Source of the DNA: a bacterium
Lineage (GTDB): Bacteria > Patescibacteriota > Microgenomatia > Levybacterales > UBA12049
DNA: 22,505 nucleotides
Assembly: GCA_021820025.1 (NCBI GenBank)
Contig: JAKAEF010000006.1
Coordinates: forward strand, 1 to 22,505
Direction of reading: 5' to 3'
A program made the translations under genes and the position numbers. This document shows positions 21,675 through 22,505 of this stretch, in pieces; the stretch's first letter is position 1, and the number at the start of each line of letters is the position of its first letter. The notes beneath the pieces are model-generated. The model was not told where the DNA came from and did no database searches. It saw only the letters and a program-made list of their open reading frames with translations.

Positions 21675-21704
21675 ATTGTATCCTCTTTCCTCTTTACATG
21701 TCAA
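21675..21704 (-). promoter_or_regulatory. Promoter of galU
   Basis: On the minus strand TTGACA, 18 nt, TACAAT. The -10 ends 23 nt before the galU ATG, leaving a leader of about 16 nt without a clear Shine-Dalgarno. Its -35 directly abuts the secE -35 on the other strand. Confidence 0.65.
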
Positions 21705-21721
21705 ATTGCTTCTGGTACAAT
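21693..21721 (+). promoter_or_regulatory. Promoter of secE-nusG
   Basis: TTTACA, 17 nt, TACAAT, with TGG before the -10. The -10 ends 16 nt before the secE ATG at 21738, so the leader would be about 10 nt. The region overlaps the galU promoter head to head, so the two could compete for polymerase. Confidence 0.65.
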
Positions 21722-21737
21722 ACTCTGACTAGTGCAT

Positions 21738-21920
21738 ATGTCAACACCTCTTTCCTTTTTGCGAGAGACGCAAGAAGAATTAAAAAAAGTGATCTGGCCG
21801 ACACGACAAGAGGTTATAAGACTCACAGGAGTAGTAATAATAGTGAGTGCAATAGTAGGCCTCTTTATAGGTGGCCTCGATTTTGTTTTTACCAAACTCC
21901 TGTCATTAGTATTAAAATAA
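21738..21920 (+). CDS. secE: Protein translocase subunit SecE
   Basis: This 60-residue single-span SecE stabilises SecY in the export channel. LRETQEELKKVIWPTRQEV is the diagnostic amphipathic segment, followed by a membrane helix (VVIIVSAIVGLFIGGLDFVF). The ATG at 21738 is preferred to an in-frame GTG two codons upstream. It is followed after 1 nt by nusG, the near-universal bacterial order. The tRNA-Trp and rpmG that usually precede it are about 8 kb away here. Confidence 0.96.
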   Translation: MSTPLSFLRETQEELKKVIWPTRQEVIRLTGVVIIVSAIVGLFIGGLDFVFTKLLSLVLK

Positions 21921-21921
21921 T

Positions 21922-22494
21922 ATGGATCAACAAATTCCAGAACAACAAGAAGCAAAAACAGCAAATCAAGCAAATGCTCGATGGTATATTGTACATACCT
22001 ACTCTGGGCATGAAAATAAGGTTTCTAAAGCTTTACGACAAAGAGCAGAAACCATGGGCTTTGAAGATAAAATCTTTGATATTATTGTTCCAACCCGAGA
22101 AATAACCAAAGTCTCTCAGGGTAAAAAGCAACAAGTTCAAGAAAAAATCTTCCCAGGATACATTATTGTCAAAATGGTCTTAACTGATGAATCATGGCTT
22201 TTGGTTAGAACCACACCAGGCGTAACAGCATTTATTGGTGCAGGAAACAAACCAACACCAATTTCAGAAAAAGAAGTAGAAGCAATCCAAAAGTTTATGA
22301 AGCTCGAAGAGCCATTATACAAAGCAGCATTTACTGCTGGTGAAGCTGTTAAGATTGTGGATGGTCCATTTGCAGACTTCTTGGGAACAATTGAATCTAT
22401 TGATGAAACAAAAGGCAAACTTAAAGTCTTGGTCTCTATCTTTGGTCGAGAAACACCAGTTGAACTTGATTTCCTTCAAGTAAGTAAAATCTAA
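21922..22494 (+). CDS. nusG: Transcription antitermination factor NusG
   Basis: This 190-residue NusG has an NGN domain from about residue 19 (ARWYIVHTYSGHENKVSKAL), including EKIFPGYIIVKM and VRTTPGVTAFIG, and a KOW domain (EAVKIVDGPFADFLGTIESI, about 142-161). It binds RNA polymerase and links transcription to Rho or to ribosomes. The first 18 residues are a Gln-rich extension beyond the usual start. It is complete, ending 11 nt before the window edge. rplK would be the expected next gene. Confidence 0.97.
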   Translation: MDQQIPEQQEAKTANQANARWYIVHTYSGHENKVSKALRQRAETMGFEDKIFDIIVPTREITKVSQGKKQQVQEKIFPGYIIVKMVLTDESWLLVRTTPGVTAFIGAGNKPTPISEKEVEAIQKFMKLEEPLYKAAFTAGEAVKIVDGPFADFLGTIESIDETKGKLKVLVSIFGRETPVELDFLQVSKI

Positions 22495-22505
22495 GGACAC
22501 ACTTG

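Noticed and set aside
21545..22105. A 186-codon plus-strand frame across galU, secE and nusG
   Set aside because: It overlaps three well-identified genes in other frames and has no recognisable domain.
1..22505. CRISPR arrays, insertion sequences or recoded TGA codons
   Set aside because: No spaced direct repeats or transposase genes are seen. TGA ends mreC normally, so the glycine-TGA code of some candidate phyla does not apply.

Overview
The window is AT-rich bacterial DNA with short intergenic gaps, standard stop codons (TGA is used as a stop, for example in the ATGA overlap of mreC and mreD) and almost no Shine-Dalgarno sequences. The gene set (mreBCD, an O-antigen-ligase-like membrane protein with a TPR tail, salvage rather than synthesis of thiamine, many lineage-specific proteins) points to a member of the Candidate Phyla Radiation (Patescibacteria), perhaps Microgenomates-like. 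That placement is inferred from gene content and style; no rRNA is present to confirm it.

Layout. Bases 1-5,930 are a minus-strand block: purB (3' end cut by the window edge), an RBBP9/YdeN-type serine hydrolase, mreD, mreC, mreB and a large helix-turn-helix protein of unknown function. Bases 5,950-10,520 are plus-strand: a Wzy/WaaL-like polymerase/ligase with TPR tail, def, fmt and a DMT-type transporter. rpmB (minus) and a site-2-protease-like M50 peptidase (plus) share a palindromic divergent promoter near 10,772. A 409-residue unknown protein follows (11,456-12,685). Next comes a putative stand-alone structured RNA of about 240 nt with its own promoter and terminator, then tRNA-Thr(TGT), tRNA-Tyr(GTA), tRNA-Thr(GGT), rpmG and tRNA-Trp(CCA).

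Bases 13,740-20,760 look like an accessory block. They hold a fluoride riboswitch with crcB/fluC and a DUF190 partner, small membrane proteins, an SGNH hydrolase, an HD-domain hydrolase preceded by a TPP riboswitch, thiamine pyrophosphokinase, a duplicated DUF4389 membrane protein, a polysaccharide deacetylase and a PAP2 phosphatase, plus two broken reading frames. The window closes with galU (minus) and the divergent secE-nusG pair. The tRNA-rpmG-tRNA-Trp string and secE-nusG normally sit together in bacteria, so about 8 kb appears to have been inserted between them.

How the genes work together. mreBCD, the Wzy-like protein, GalU, the deacetylase and PAP2 all serve the cell envelope. Def and Fmt handle the formyl group at protein N-termini. 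Thiamine pyrophosphokinase makes TPP, and a TPP-sensing RNA lies between it and the HD hydrolase. The fluoride RNA guards crcB.

Most unusual signals: (1) at least eight genes have a -10 box ending exactly 6 nt before the ATG, which predicts leaderless mRNAs; (2) a TPP riboswitch with its own promoter and terminator precedes an HD-domain hydrolase not known for thiamine metabolism; (3) the promoter-to-terminator structured RNA at 12,733-12,975 has a 6S-like rod shape; (4) MreB carries a charged insertion of about 28 residues.
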